Source: a virus
Virus record (IMG/VR): IMGVR_UViG_3300032093_000109
Coordinates: 1 to 64,000 of that record
Strand: one strand, 5' to 3'
DNA length: 64,000 bases
Shown: in pieces, positions 1 to 7,616 of the stretch
Layout of the letters: each line of letters begins with the position of its first letter
How positions within the stretch are numbered: the first letter of the stretch is position 1
The notes under the pieces: generated by a model
The model's input: the letters and a program-made list of their open reading frames with translations, nothing else
What the model was told of the DNA's origin: nothing
Databases searched by the model: none
Program-made: the position numbers and the translations under genes

Positions 1-504
1 GTATGTGCCGTTTAAGATGACTCCGCCAAAACTTCCTGTCAAAGAGCTGCGAACCCGAAACGACAACGTAACGGATTGCGCACTTGCGGTGCCCCATGCC
101 AAGTCAGAAGTGTTGAACCCCTCAACTGGCTGCTCAATGACAAATGTATCGCTTGCTCCCACCGAGTACGCCGACAAAGACGTGACTCCTAAGTAATTCG
201 TAAAACCAACCGGGGGCGTAACAGCACCTGCGTTTCGCTGAACGCTGAATTTAGACGCAGCAGTTAGACCGCAGCGCCACCTATCTAAAGCATATTGCCC
301 ATCGGTAGGAGTCACACTCGCCCCGTTGTTTCTCTGATCAATCCGCATGTCGCCGTTGATGATGCGGTTGCGCATGCCTATTGACGATGCGTCTGGGTAG
401 GAAAGCCCGTTCAGTGCTGAGTCAACGTCTGGGGCTGTTATGGTGCCTGCCGAGTCCAGCGCTGGCGTTGTAATCCCGCTGGTTCCATCTAAAACAATTG
501 CCAT
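1..504 (-). CDS. Tail fibre-like protein, 5' part only (cut by window edge)
   Basis: The frame is open from an ATG at 504 down to base 1 (168 codons, no stop), so this is the N-terminal part of a longer protein. It matches the protein at 62611-63639 closely: both carry R-N-R-I-(I/L)-N-G, I-D-Q-R-N, SVTPTDGQY and GVTSLSAYSVGASD. The two are therefore paralogous tail or fibre subunits. The N-terminus (MAIVLDGTSGI) differs from the paralogue, which suggests a different attachment end on a shared body. A role in the distal tail is inferred from the neighbouring tail genes. The C-terminal end is not visible. Confidence 0.8.
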   Translation of the reverse strand, partial: MAIVLDGTSGITTPALDSAGTITAPDVDSALNGLSYPDASSIGMRNRIINGDMRIDQRNNGASVTPTDGQYALDRWRCGLTAASKFSVQRNAGAVTPPVGFTNYLGVTSLSAYSVGASDTFVIEQPVEGFNTSDLAWGTASAQSVTLSFRVRSSLTGSFGGVILNGTY

Positions 505-514
505 TTCTTACCCC

Positions 515-976
515 TTAAACCACAACCCAACGGCTACCGGACGGCACCGTCACACTGACACCCCCGGCAATCGTCACCGGTCCGCCTGAGATGGCGTTGT
601 GCCCAGCGTTGATCGTCGAGCTTGATGTCACCGTGGCCGCGTTCTCGACATAACCCATGCCACCCACCACAGCGCGTTCAGCGGGGTAGGCCACAAAGAC
701 ATCCTTGCTGCCGGCACCGAAGTTCACCAGCGCCCCAGCGTTGCTTGAGTCCAGCACCGTATCCCGCGAGAGCGTAGTGCCCGAAGCTGTGTAGGTGCCG
801 ATGCCCACTTCCCACTCAGCGGCCGTGGAGTCCGTGATGGTGTAGTAGGTGGTGTTCCCGTCCCCGATGACGGAGAAGGTTTGGAAGCCGCCAACAGCCG
901 CCGCGCCCAGTGTAAACGTGCCTGTGCCGGTGGTGGTCGAGGTGACTTTAACGCGATCTTTGACAACAAAAGCCAT
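515..976 (-). CDS. Putative tail or decoration protein
   Basis: This 153-residue protein is rich in Gly, Thr and Val and has no cysteine. It ends in a short beta-rich repeat (GGVSVTVPSGSRWVVV), a type of ending common in small phage tail proteins beside fibre genes. It has no signal peptide or membrane segment. It sits between the fibre at 1-504 and the repeat protein at 986-1828 on the same strand, with only short gaps, so it belongs to the late operon. A structural role is inferred from composition and position; no catalytic motif is visible. Confidence 0.55.
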   Translation of the reverse strand: MAFVVKDRVKVTSTTTGTGTFTLGAAAVGGFQTFSVIGDGNTTYYTITDSTAAEWEVGIGTYTASGTTLSRDTVLDSSNAGALVNFGAGSKDVFVAYPAERAVVGGMGYVENAATVTSSSTINAGHNAISGGPVTIAGGVSVTVPSGSRWVVV

Positions 977-985
977 GTGTGTTCC

Positions 986-1828
986 TTACGAGCTGGTCTT
1001 GATGACCTGCCATGAGGTCCCATCCGAGGTGTTGATGACCTGCCATGTGGTGCCGGTATTCGTCTGCACATTTTGCCACGCCACGCTCTGGCTGTCATTA
1101 ATCAGCTCCCACAGCAGACGCATGCTCACGCTGTCCTGCGCAATACCCAGCTCGGCCACCAGCACAGCAAACAACTGTTGCACCGATACCGTCTCAGAGC
1201 CCTGCGCCGCTTCAGTCACAGCCGTAGCAAAATCCACTTGGCCGATCAGGGCATCCGCAATGCTCGACGCTTCAGTCACTTGAGCCAGAACAATCGTGTT
1301 GGCCGAGATTGTGTCCTGCGCCGTGGCACCTTCGAAGACCATTGTCATGGTCGCCTTGAGCGCTTCAATCAGGTCAGCAGCAACCGCCGTCTCGTTGACC
1401 GTGGAGACCAAAGACACCAGCGTGCTGGCTACATCCGAGCCCGTGGCACCCTCCAAAATGGTTCCGAGGTACTCAGGGGTGGAGCTGGTCAGATCGGAGC
1501 CTGTAGCGCTCTCATTGACGTTTGTGGCGAAGTTGCTCAGTGCTGAGACCGAGTCCAGACCACTGGCGAGTTCAAAGACGGCCACATTGACCGAAGCAAG
1601 CGCAGAGACCTGATCTTGTCCTGTGGCAGTTTCCGTGACCAGAGAGACAAACACCACGCGGGTGGATACTGAATCCGTCCCGGTGGCGCTCTCAGAGATA
1701 TTGCTGGCGAAGTTGGCCAGCGCAGAAGTTAGGTCAGCCCCAGACGCAGACTCATTGATGAGTGCGATGTAGACGTTGCCGCTCAGCGCGGCGAACGGCG
1801 ATGTAGCGAATGGGGCTCCTGCAAACAC
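986..1828 (-). CDS. Protein made of eleven 20-residue repeats
   Basis: The 280-residue protein starts with GTG at 1828, just after the TAA of the upstream gene. Residues 26-245 are eleven consecutive units of exactly 20 residues. Each unit starts with a unit like E-(S/T)-A-(S/T)-G-x-D followed by (V/L)-(S/T)-A, then a hydrophobic stretch and the next E. The last 35 residues hold a second short repeat around TWQVIN and SWQVIK. This regular length suggests a solenoid or fibrous shaft. It lies among tail genes, so a virion spike or whisker is plausible, but I do not recognise the family. Confidence 0.75.
   Translation of the reverse strand: MFAGAPFATSPFAALSGNVYIALINESASGADLTSALANFASNISESATGTDSVSTRVVFVSLVTETATGQDQVSALASVNVAVFELASGLDSVSALSNFATNVNESATGSDLTSSTPEYLGTILEGATGSDVASTLVSLVSTVNETAVAADLIEALKATMTMVFEGATAQDTISANTIVLAQVTEASSIADALIGQVDFATAVTEAAQGSETVSVQQLFAVLVAELGIAQDSVSMRLLWELINDSQSVAWQNVQTNTGTTWQVINTSDGTSWQVIKTSS
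1094..1753 (-). repeat. Eleven 60-bp (20-codon) coding repeats
   Basis: These are in-frame degenerate repeats inside the 280-residue gene. Every unit is exactly 60 bp with no insertion or deletion, while the base sequence has diverged. Selection on unit length therefore appears stronger than on sequence. Confidence 0.85.
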
Positions 1829-1829
1829 A

Positions 1830-2351
1830 TTACGCAGCGTCGAGGCTGAAGGTGTACGTGCAGTTGATCACGTCGCCCGAGACCACAGCGCGATCGCCGG
1901 GAGCGGCGAAGTCGGAGGCCGAGAACAGCACGCCAGTGGTGCCGCCTTTGGTATTGTTTGAGGTCAGGAACGCACCGCCCACAACGGTCGTACCGTTGAT
2001 GCTGAACACTGCCACAGAAGACGAGTTGGTGATCACCGAAGGATCGGCCGTAGTAGCCGCGCTGAAGATAGCTTGGGGACGAGTAGCTTGGCTGTACGCC
2101 GTGACTTCCGTCCAGCCAGCGTGGGAGGTCATGGTGTTGGCTGCCGCAGGGTTGTTCGAAGCGGCAGCGCCGTACAGGCCAATGTACCAAGCAGCGGTGT
2201 AACCCGAGCCGGTGAAATACTTGTCATTCATGTCCTTGAGGCCGACGTTGACCACGAGGTTGTGCTTCTCTTCAGACCACTTGAGGTTTCCCTCGCTGTC
2301 GAAACACTGCACGGTGAACACGCCACCAGCTTTGACTTTTTCAATGCTCAT
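1830..2351 (-). CDS. Putative virion structural protein
   Basis: This 173-residue protein opens with a beta-rich N-terminus (FTVQCFDSEGNLKW..HNLVVNVGL) and continues with long Ala, Thr and Ser-rich stretches. Its order beside the 134-residue protein at 2364-2768 recalls paired small structural proteins in other phages with this head type. It has no enzymatic motif and no signal peptide. Its TAA stop abuts the GTG of the repeat protein, which suggests coupled translation. A role in tail or decoration is an inference. Confidence 0.55.
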   Translation of the reverse strand: MSIEKVKAGGVFTVQCFDSEGNLKWSEEKHNLVVNVGLKDMNDKYFTGSGYTAAWYIGLYGAAASNNPAAANTMTSHAGWTEVTAYSQATRPQAIFSAATTADPSVITNSSSVAVFSINGTTVVGGAFLTSNNTKGGTTGVLFSASDFAAPGDRAVVSGDVINCTYTFSLDAA

Positions 2352-2363
2352 TTCAAGCTCCTA

Positions 2364-2768
2364 TTAGGAAAAACGGATCAGTGCACTGGACACTGTGTTG
2401 GCGGGCACCTGCACCAAGAACGTGTTGGTTGCAGTCTTGTCGGAACCAAAGTCCAAGACCGCGACGGACTTGTTCCCTTTGGAGCTATTGTAAATGAGGG
2501 CACCCCGAGCGGTAAACGCTGCAGGGTTCCACGACACGTTGGCGAAGTTCACATAGCCAGCTGCGTTCACGCTGATGCCGGTCATGACTTCCCCGCCGGC
2601 CGTGTAGCCAGTCCCGGAAGTTTCGCCGGTCACCGTGTAAACGGTGGTGCTTGCATCCAAGTCGGCCGTAGCCAGATACAAAGCGATCTTGAACGTGTCG
2701 GTGTTGAAGTCGTGGATGCCTTGCAGAAGCTCGGCTTTGAACGAAGTGGTTGCGGTTTGGGTGATCAT
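2364..2768 (-). CDS. Putative tail/structural protein
   Basis: The 134-residue protein begins MITQTATTSFKAELLQGIHDF and ends in a beta-rich segment (TFLVQVPAN...ALIRFS). I recall similar small proteins in many phage structural clusters, where they are usually annotated as virion structural proteins. Its ATG overlaps the TGA of the HNH gene upstream (ATGA), so translation is probably coupled. Its function is inferred from position and general resemblance. Confidence 0.55.
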   Translation of the reverse strand: MITQTATTSFKAELLQGIHDFNTDTFKIALYLATADLDASTTVYTVTGETSGTGYTAGGEVMTGISVNAAGYVNFANVSWNPAAFTARGALIYNSSKGNKSVAVLDFGSDKTATNTFLVQVPANTVSSALIRFS

Positions 2769-3484
2769 GCGGCGACCTCGAATTTATTCAGTTTGCGCAT
2801 GTTCTCAACGCCGGGTATGACTTGCAAATTTAGTGGTACGTGCAGCCCCGACACGCGCTTTCCTTGAAGCGGAATTATATGATCGACGTGCCAAACAAAA
2901 CCAAAAAGTTTTGTGCGTAAAGCCGCAATCTCATAAGCCTGCTGCATAGCCCAGTGCTCGTCATCTGACAGCCAGCTTGGTGTTCGCTTTAGCTCGGCCG
3001 CATGGCGTCGTTGTTGCGCGGCTGCTACGAGGTGCTTGTTGTTCTGCCGCCAGTTGCGGGTTGTCTGCTTGCGCTTTTCAGGGTTCTCTTGGCGATACCG
3101 CACACCGGCTACACGAATAGCTTCGGCGTTTTTAAACTTGGTCTTGCGAGCGTACTCGCGCACTTTCTCTGGATTTCTGGCCGACCAAGCCTTGATGATT
3201 TCTGCGCACTTTTCTCGGTTTTTTGCTCGGTATTCGGCATCCCGGTCACGTTTTTTCTGCGCCTTCAAAGGGTCCGCCATAGCTTTTAAACGGTCTTTCT
3301 GACGTTGCAAACGTGTACGCTCCGGATCGGTTGATCGGCTTTTCTGCAAATTTTGTTTTGCGCACTCCACACAGGCCCCGGACACCCGACGTAGTCCATC
3401 CAACTCTGGATGCGCTTTGCAGGGACTCCCAAAACATGTTGGCAACCCTAACGCTTTGGCTTCTTGTCGGGTGTATCGTGTCAT
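2765..3484 (-). CDS. HNH endonuclease with N-terminal zinc finger (free-standing homing type)
   Basis: This is a 239-residue protein. Residues about 17-42 carry a Cys pattern (C-F-G-S-P-C ... C-V-E-C) typical of a small zinc finger. The middle is very basic, with repeated NPEK-R units that suggest helical DNA contacts. Near the C-terminus, HVDHIIPL followed by GLHVPLNLQ forms the HNH beta-beta-alpha metal fold. Both ends overlap the neighbouring genes by ATGA (2765-2768 and 3481-3484). It is one of three related proteins here (also 8454-9056 and 57755-58456). A self-spreading DNA nicking or cutting role is typical of the family. Confidence 0.85.
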   Translation of the reverse strand: MTRYTRQEAKALGLPTCFGSPCKAHPELDGLRRVSGACVECAKQNLQKSRSTDPERTRLQRQKDRLKAMADPLKAQKKRDRDAEYRAKNREKCAEIIKAWSARNPEKVREYARKTKFKNAEAIRVAGVRYRQENPEKRKQTTRNWRQNNKHLVAAAQQRRHAAELKRTPSWLSDDEHWAMQQAYEIAALRTKLFGFVWHVDHIIPLQGKRVSGLHVPLNLQVIPGVENMRKLNKFEVAA

Positions 3485-4188
3485 GTCACCGCCTGACGGT
3501 ACTGCCCATTTCTATAACTGTCGGACCTTTCGAGGCCATCACCCAAGCGTTTAGCCAATGCCATAGCCTCTTTGTATTTAGTTTCCAGAACAATGCCTTC
3601 AGTTTGCACATCGACCTTCATAAATATAGCGGCCTCGACTAACGATCCATACAGCAGCACAGAATCAAAATTGTCTCCGAGCCACGTAGTACCCGCTGTA
3701 ACAATGGACTCGGGGAAGTAATAGTAATGAAGTTCTACATTATACGCCGCATCTGGCGTTGGGCCAAGGATGAAGCTCAGCTCATTCGTGGGTGCCGGAG
3801 GGTTTGTGTTCGTGGTCGTTGGACCGAACAGTGCATAGTACTTCGGGATGCCGGTAGACGCCGGGTTAGGGTACGCCTGACGGATGAAGTTCACATCCTT
3901 GTTGAGCAGAAACTCGTAGCGCCCGGTAGCGTCAATGACCGCCATTGAGTACACCGACAAGAAGTCAGAGGGCGACGACAGGTACTTGTTCGATACCGTG
4001 GTCAAGCCCGTCACGTTCTTGCGGATCGAGGGGAACTGCACCGTGTTGTAGATGCGCTGCTCGGCTTGCCGAATGAACGTGTTGATCTGATCCTCGGACG
4101 TGACTGTCTGGCCGTCCCACGTCCCGGTGTCCGGGAACGTGTTCTCCAAGTACGCTTGAATGTTGGCAGACAGCTCGGCGTAGTTCAT
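3481..4188 (-). CDS. Head-to-tail adaptor (SU10/phiEco32 adaptor-like)
   Basis: The 235-residue protein begins MNYAELSANIQAYLENTFPD and continues INTFIRQAEQRIYN, the helical start typical of podovirus adaptor proteins that dock under the portal. A central segment (YLSSPSDFLSVYSMAVID) and a later one (YNVELHYYYFPE) also fit this family, and the length is usual. It lies two genes from a second connector-like protein (4777-5469). Its role is to join the portal ring to the tail nozzle. The assignment is from remembered family features. Confidence 0.75.
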   Translation of the reverse strand: MNYAELSANIQAYLENTFPDTGTWDGQTVTSEDQINTFIRQAEQRIYNTVQFPSIRKNVTGLTTVSNKYLSSPSDFLSVYSMAVIDATGRYEFLLNKDVNFIRQAYPNPASTGIPKYYALFGPTTTNTNPPAPTNELSFILGPTPDAAYNVELHYYYFPESIVTAGTTWLGDNFDSVLLYGSLVEAAIFMKVDVQTEGIVLETKYKEAMALAKRLGDGLERSDSYRNGQYRQAVT

Positions 4189-4195
4189 TCAGACC

Positions 4196-4375
4196 TCACG
4201 CCATTGGGCCACGGGCCATGGTGCCTTTTGTAGCCGCGCCAGTGCCGCGAATTTTGATGCCGCCGCCTTCAGCCAAGCCCTTGTGAGCTTTTGACGCAGG
4301 CTTGTTCGCGTGCGCTTTGAGCATCTTCTGCATCACCTTCTTGTCCATCTTCACATCAGAGTGTTTGGTTGCCAT
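4196..4375 (-). CDS. Small basic Gly-rich protein (59 aa)
   Basis: The ATG is at 4375 and the TGA at 4198-4196. The protein is Lys/Met-rich at the N-terminus (KMDKKVMQKMLKAHANK), then has LAEGGGIKIRG and ends ATKGTMARGPMA. The LAEGG-G-I element and the KGTM tail echo motifs in the basic proteins at 5472-5999, 6511-6738 and 6749-6973. It sits between the adaptor and a zinc-ribbon protein in the late operon. A DNA-associated or internal head role is a guess. Confidence 0.65.
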   Translation of the reverse strand: MATKHSDVKMDKKVMQKMLKAHANKPASKAHKGLAEGGGIKIRGTGAATKGTMARGPMA

Positions 4376-4384
4376 GTCGGCTCC

Positions 4385-4774
4385 TTACGTTACAACTACC
4401 GTTACTGTACCAACTTCCACGTTCAACACCAAGTCATTTGGCGTCAAACCTGCATCTGTGGCATACGCGCCGCCAACAGGCAGCCAGCCCCACTGGATGT
4501 CTCGACTACCCCCACCGGCATAACCATCTGCCAACAAGCCCGACTGCAGATAGCTGCTGTCAGGACGCGGGTTGCGCAGGCCCTGCGGGTCGTCCACTGG
4601 GAACATGCCCAGTTGCAGCTGCGGCTGATCAGGCTCCCAGCACTCTTTGCAGACCAGAATGTTGACGTTCTTGGTCTTGATGACCAATGCTTTTAGCTCT
4701 TTGAGCCGAAACTGAAAGCCACAGCGATCGCATATCGAGATCGCCTTTTTGCCTTGGGCAAACCGATTACCCAC
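4385..4774 (-). CDS. Zinc-ribbon phage protein
   Basis: This 129-residue protein has two CxxC pairs (CDRCGF near residues 15-20 and CKECW near 42-46), which form a zinc ribbon. An acidic, Pro-rich linker follows, then a beta-rich C-terminus (LVLNVEVGTVTVVVT). Proteins of this kind are often encoded next to connector genes in podoviruses; whether they are in the virion is not settled. It is placed between the two connector-like proteins. Confidence 0.65.
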   Translation of the reverse strand: MGNRFAQGKKAISICDRCGFQFRLKELKALVIKTKNVNILVCKECWEPDQPQLQLGMFPVDDPQGLRNPRPDSSYLQSGLLADGYAGGGSRDIQWGWLPVGGAYATDAGLTPNDLVLNVEVGTVTVVVT

Positions 4775-4776
4775 GC

Positions 4777-5469
4777 TCAGCTCCCAATGAACTGCTGGCG
4801 GGGCACGAATCGAACAGCGGCTTTTTCTTGGTCTTCACCTGCGGCCAAGCCCCAAGCCTCGTCGTACTGTTCTTTGAGCACACCCAAACGCTCGGCACCA
4901 CCGGGCACCTTCAGGGCCAAGTAGTAGGCCAAGCCTGCAACCATGCAGGGGATGAAGCGAAACGGCATGTCCATCGTGTTCACACCATCACCTGCGTTCT
5001 GGATACGGCGCATGCGCCAATAGACGAGCTGGTACGTCTGGCTGTCGTCTGGTATGGGCCACAGGGTCACGCGAGGGGTGTTCAAGCGCTCCACCCAAAT
5101 CTGGATGGGTCGGGCTTGCTGGAGTTTGTTGGGGATCGTGGCGTAGGTCGAGACGCTGATCCGGGTAATGGTCAGGTCGGCCTGTGTTGATTCGTTGCCA
5201 GCGCCTGTGCGGATGACATGCTCCAGCAGGTCCACGGTGTCTTCTGGCAGGTTGTATGTGGCAGTGCCGGGGATCAAGTTAATCGTGCCTTGCTCGAAGG
5301 TGAACATGTTCACGCCTCGGTTGGCCCAGTCTGCAAACATCAAGTTCAAGGAACGCCGCGCTGTGCGCAGGTCGTAACCGGTCCTGAGTTCGCCGCCGCA
5401 ACGCTCGAACGCCTCTTCGACGATCTCGGAGAGGTCCAAATTGAAGTTTGCGACGCCTGATGTTGCCAT
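4777..5469 (-). CDS. Head completion/connector or tail tubular A-like protein
   Basis: This 230-residue protein has an N-terminal helical pattern (LDLSEIVEEAFERCGGELRTGYDLRTARRSL) followed by LNLMFADWANRG, features I associate with gp4-like head completion and tail tubular A-like proteins. The middle has beta strands (TINLIPGTATYNLPED) and the C-terminal part a helical arm. It lies two genes from the SU10-type adaptor, so the two may form consecutive rings of the neck. The exact homology class is uncertain. Confidence 0.65.
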   Translation of the reverse strand: MATSGVANFNLDLSEIVEEAFERCGGELRTGYDLRTARRSLNLMFADWANRGVNMFTFEQGTINLIPGTATYNLPEDTVDLLEHVIRTGAGNESTQADLTITRISVSTYATIPNKLQQARPIQIWVERLNTPRVTLWPIPDDSQTYQLVYWRMRRIQNAGDGVNTMDMPFRFIPCMVAGLAYYLALKVPGGAERLGVLKEQYDEAWGLAAGEDQEKAAVRFVPRQQFIGS

Positions 5470-5471
5470 GG

Positions 5472-5999
5472 TTAAATCATCCTACCTTTGGTCTTGCCTT
5501 TTTGGGCGATGCCGTCTGCACGAGAAGAAGCTTTGGAAGCCGCCTTCTTGACTGTACCGCCTTTTTTGTAGTCGTCGCTATTGAAAGCACGATCAGCCCC
5601 GAAGCCAACACTGGCCAGCTGACTTTTGGCGGCATCTTCCCCAACCTCTCTTTTCACGCGAGAGAGAATGCGAGCGTTTTTTTCTTTTTTCAAAACTTCC
5701 GGTGAAGCTTTAAATGGGTGCCTACCTGTTTTTTTGATGATTTCCGCAAGCAACTTATCTTGCTTCTCGTTTTTGGCGACGTCTCTGCCAATCAAGCCGC
5801 TGATGTCTGGTTTTGCTTTTGCCGCTGCTTTACCGCGCAGAGGGGCTGCCAAAGCCATTGCGCCGCGCACGGGTGCAGCCAGCAAACTTTCTAGGGTGGT
5901 GTCTGTTTGTAAAGCCTGTTTTTTCTCCATCATATCGCGCCATGCTTTGGAGCCATACTCTGGAGCGTCGTCTTCTAAAACGCTTTTGTATTCAGCCAT
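5472..5999 (-). CDS. Basic protein with conserved GG and DGxxxKGxTKG tail
   Basis: The 175-residue protein is Lys/Ala-rich and has no recognisable enzyme motif. Its C-terminus has YKKGGTVKKA followed by SRADGIAQKGKTKGRMI. The second half of this tail recurs in the proteins at 6511-6738 and 6749-6973. Its start overlaps the TAA of the next upstream gene (TAATG). It lies in a run of small basic proteins between connector and capsid genes, so packaging inside the head or DNA binding is plausible but unproven. Confidence 0.65.
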   Translation of the reverse strand: MAEYKSVLEDDAPEYGSKAWRDMMEKKQALQTDTTLESLLAAPVRGAMALAAPLRGKAAAKAKPDISGLIGRDVAKNEKQDKLLAEIIKKTGRHPFKASPEVLKKEKNARILSRVKREVGEDAAKSQLASVGFGADRAFNSDDYKKGGTVKKAASKASSRADGIAQKGKTKGRMI

Positions 6000-6232
6000 T
6001 ATCTAAACCCTGCTGTTTTCTTTGCGATGGACTTGGGCTGCGCTACGAACTGCTTCCCGGCTTTTTTGCCAGCGCGTTTCGCACGCGTTGTAGCAGCGTA
6101 CTCAGCAGGGCTGAGGCTTTTAATCGCAGCTTTAGGTAGGTATCGTTCACCTGTTTCAGAAGATTTTTTACCACTTTTGGTCCCCCATTTTTGGTCGGTC
6201 CAGTCTTTTAGAGATTTCTGCGGTGCTTTCAT
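5999..6232 (-). CDS. Small basic conserved protein (DUF5872-like)
   Basis: The ATG at 6232 was chosen because the longer frame has low-quality sequence before MKAPQKSLKDW. The 77-residue product has W-T-x-x-K-W-G-T-K-S-G-K, GERYLP, AEYAATTRAKRAGKKAGKQFV and QPKSIAKKTA. This pattern matches a family I remember as DUF5872, found in viruses and bacteria, with no known function. The high Lys content suggests nucleic-acid or membrane contact. Confidence 0.7.
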   Translation of the reverse strand: MKAPQKSLKDWTDQKWGTKSGKKSSETGERYLPKAAIKSLSPAEYAATTRAKRAGKKAGKQFVAQPKSIAKKTAGFR

Positions 6233-6233
6233 C

Positions 6234-6509
6234 TCAGTCCCTGTACCTGCCGCCAGCGGCTTTGTACTTCTTGGCGACCAATTGTGCCTTACGTGCAGAC
6301 CATTGGCCCGCCTTGGTTCCATGCGTGGCAGCGGCTTTCACTTGGCTTACGATCTTCTTGCGAAGACTGGGCTTGGTGTAGTTGCCAGCGGCGTTCACCT
6401 TCCCACCCTCTTTGTATTGGGTGAAGTCGGTGTCATCCAGACGGCCCTTACGCTTTGGTCCGGGCATTTTAGATGGGAGCATGTCCCCCATACCGCGACT
6501 GCGTAGCAT
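6234..6509 (-). CDS. Small basic conserved phage protein (QWSARKAQ family)
   Basis: The start is set at ATG 6509, one base after the TGA of the upstream gene. The longer open frame overlaps that gene and lacks coding character. The 91-residue product has YKEGGKVNAAGNYTKP, then LRKKIVSQVKAA and GQWSARKAQLVAKKYKAAGGRYRD. This C-terminal block is widely conserved in phage small proteins but has no assigned role. The YKEGGKV segment matches the GG motif of its neighbours. Confidence 0.7.
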   Translation of the reverse strand: MLRSRGMGDMLPSKMPGPKRKGRLDDTDFTQYKEGGKVNAAGNYTKPSLRKKIVSQVKAAATHGTKAGQWSARKAQLVAKKYKAAGGRYRD

Positions 6510-6510
6510 G

Positions 6511-6738
6511 TCAGACCATCTTGCCTTTGGTCTTGCCTTTTTTGGCGCAACCATCAGCCGCACGGACGTAACCGCCGGCTTTGAACGTGGTACGAGCCTT
6601 CTCGTATGCCTCGTCCAGCTTGGGCTGGTTCTTTTCGTCTTCAGCGGTTTGCAGCATGCCCTTGATGTCGCTCGCACGTTTGCGCGACTCGCCTGCAGAC
6701 TTATGCGCTTTCAGCGACGCCATTTTTGCTTTGCTCAT
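6511..6738 (-). CDS. Small basic protein with GG and DGxxxKGxTKG tail
   Basis: This 75-residue protein has a helical charged N-terminus (SAGESRKRASDIKGML) and ends FKAGGYVRAADGCAKKGKTKGKMV. The tail matches that of the 175-residue protein at 5472-5999. There is one cysteine inside the tail. It is translated just before the QWSARKAQ protein in the late operon. Function unknown. Confidence 0.65.
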   Translation of the reverse strand: MSKAKMASLKAHKSAGESRKRASDIKGMLQTAEDEKNQPKLDEAYEKARTTFKAGGYVRAADGCAKKGKTKGKMV

Positions 6739-6748
6739 GGTGCGCTCC

Positions 6749-6973
6749 TTAGCAGGTTTTGCCGCCGCCAGCCATCTTGATCATGGTGCCCTTGGTGCCG
6801 CCCTTTTTGATCACACCGTCAGGACGCGAATTGGTCTTGACCGCGCCCATTTTCATGGCGGGCTTCTTGGCCGCAGCTTTTTTGGCTGCAGGCTTTTTCT
6901 TGCCGAACATCTCTTGCATGTCGGCCTTGGCCATACCGCGACCCATTTTCTTCATCATTGCGTTTTCCATCAT
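6749..6973 (-). CDS. Small Met/Lys-rich protein with DGxxxKGxTKG tail
   Basis: This 74-residue protein has a Met-rich start (MMENAMMKKMGRGMAKADM), an AAKKAAAKKPA block resembling histone-like tails, and a C-terminus SRPDGVIKKGGTKGTMIKMAGGGKTC. The tail aligns with the proteins at 5472-5999 and 6511-6738. Its ATG overlaps the stop of the 45-residue gene upstream (ATGA). Charge-based DNA contact is plausible; nothing more can be read. Confidence 0.65.
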   Translation of the reverse strand: MMENAMMKKMGRGMAKADMQEMFGKKKPAAKKAAAKKPAMKMGAVKTNSRPDGVIKKGGTKGTMIKMAGGGKTC

Positions 6974-7107
6974 TTGCTCCTTTTGGCCTTGTCGGCCTTT
7001 ACAAACTCTTTACCCACCTTGACGGGCACCTGAACCTTCTTGGCGAACTTGGGGTTGTTCGCCACCGCTTGCATGAACTTCTTCTGCTCTGGTGATTTGC
7101 TGGGCAT
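6970..7107 (-). CDS. Small conserved phage protein (MPSKS family, 45 aa)
   Basis: The ATG at 7107 overlaps the TAA of the upstream membrane gene (TAATG), and the stop overlaps the next ATG (ATGA). The protein reads MPSKSPEQKKFMQAVANNPKF..KKVQVPVKVGKEFVKADK. Short proteins starting MPSKS-x-x-Q-x-x-F-M are common in phages and bacteria and have no known function. The tight overlaps on both sides support expression. Confidence 0.7.
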   Translation of the reverse strand: MPSKSPEQKKFMQAVANNPKFAKKVQVPVKVGKEFVKADKAKRSK

Positions 7108-7352
7108 TACTTCCCCACGTACCAATTGGTGAGTTGAACCAACCCTGCGCCCACGACGCTACTGGCTCCGCCAACCAACATCAAAACCTTCCATCCGCCA
7201 CGAGCTTCGGAAAGCGTTTTGTCGATTGCCAACAACGTTGCTTGCATCTCTTTCATGTTCACCAGCATCTTGTCCATGTCATCTTGCAAATGCTTGATGT
7301 CGGACGCATGCGTGGCGAGTTCTCGGGCTGTTTGGATAGCATCGTCACTCAT
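7107..7352 (-). CDS. Small coiled-coil protein with C-terminal membrane helix
   Basis: The 81-residue product has a long amphipathic N-terminal helix (HASDIKHLQDDMDKMLVNMKEMQ..) and one membrane segment near the C-terminus (WKVLMLVGGASSVVGAGLV). This layout is reminiscent of haemolysin XhlA-type phage proteins. It is far from the lysis cassette at 57.3-60.2 kb and lies among head genes, so lysis is only one option. An alternative is a virion or membrane-anchored head assembly protein. Confidence 0.6.
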   Translation of the reverse strand: MSDDAIQTARELATHASDIKHLQDDMDKMLVNMKEMQATLLAIDKTLSEARGGWKVLMLVGGASSVVGAGLVQLTNWYVGK

Positions 7353-7353
7353 G

Positions 7354-7614
7354 TCAGCACTTCCATCTTTTCAGGGCAGCCGCCTTGCGGGTGGGCCGGC
7401 CCTTTTCGTCTTTCAGCGGACCCGGCATCCCGGACATGCGAGCGCAGAAAGAGTTCTTGCGCTTGCCGCCTTGGGGCTGGGGGGCTTTGAGATTACTACC
7501 GGTGGCAGCGTTGTACTTGGCACGGCCCTTGGCAGTCAGCCCCGCTCCTTTGGAGACGGGTAGCTTCTCACCACGACCGACTGCAAGGGATGGGGTCTTC
7601 TTCTTGGTAGCCAT
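7354..7614 (-). CDS. Small basic conserved protein (DUF6321-like)
   Basis: The 86-residue product reads GLTAKGRAKYNAATGSNLKAPQPQ and then SFCARMSGMPGPLKDEKGRPTRKAAALKRWKC. This matches a short phage family I recall as DUF6321, of unknown function. Two conserved cysteines and strong positive charge suggest nucleic-acid binding. Together with its neighbours it forms a cluster of seven tiny basic proteins. Confidence 0.7.
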   Translation of the reverse strand: MATKKKTPSLAVGRGEKLPVSKGAGLTAKGRAKYNAATGSNLKAPQPQGGKRKNSFCARMSGMPGPLKDEKGRPTRKAAALKRWKC

Positions 7615-7616
7615 GA

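Noticed and set aside
986-1828. Overlapping open frames on both strands through the repeat gene
   Set aside because: They follow from the repeated GC-rich codons; only the minus frame has a regular repeat and sensible neighbours.
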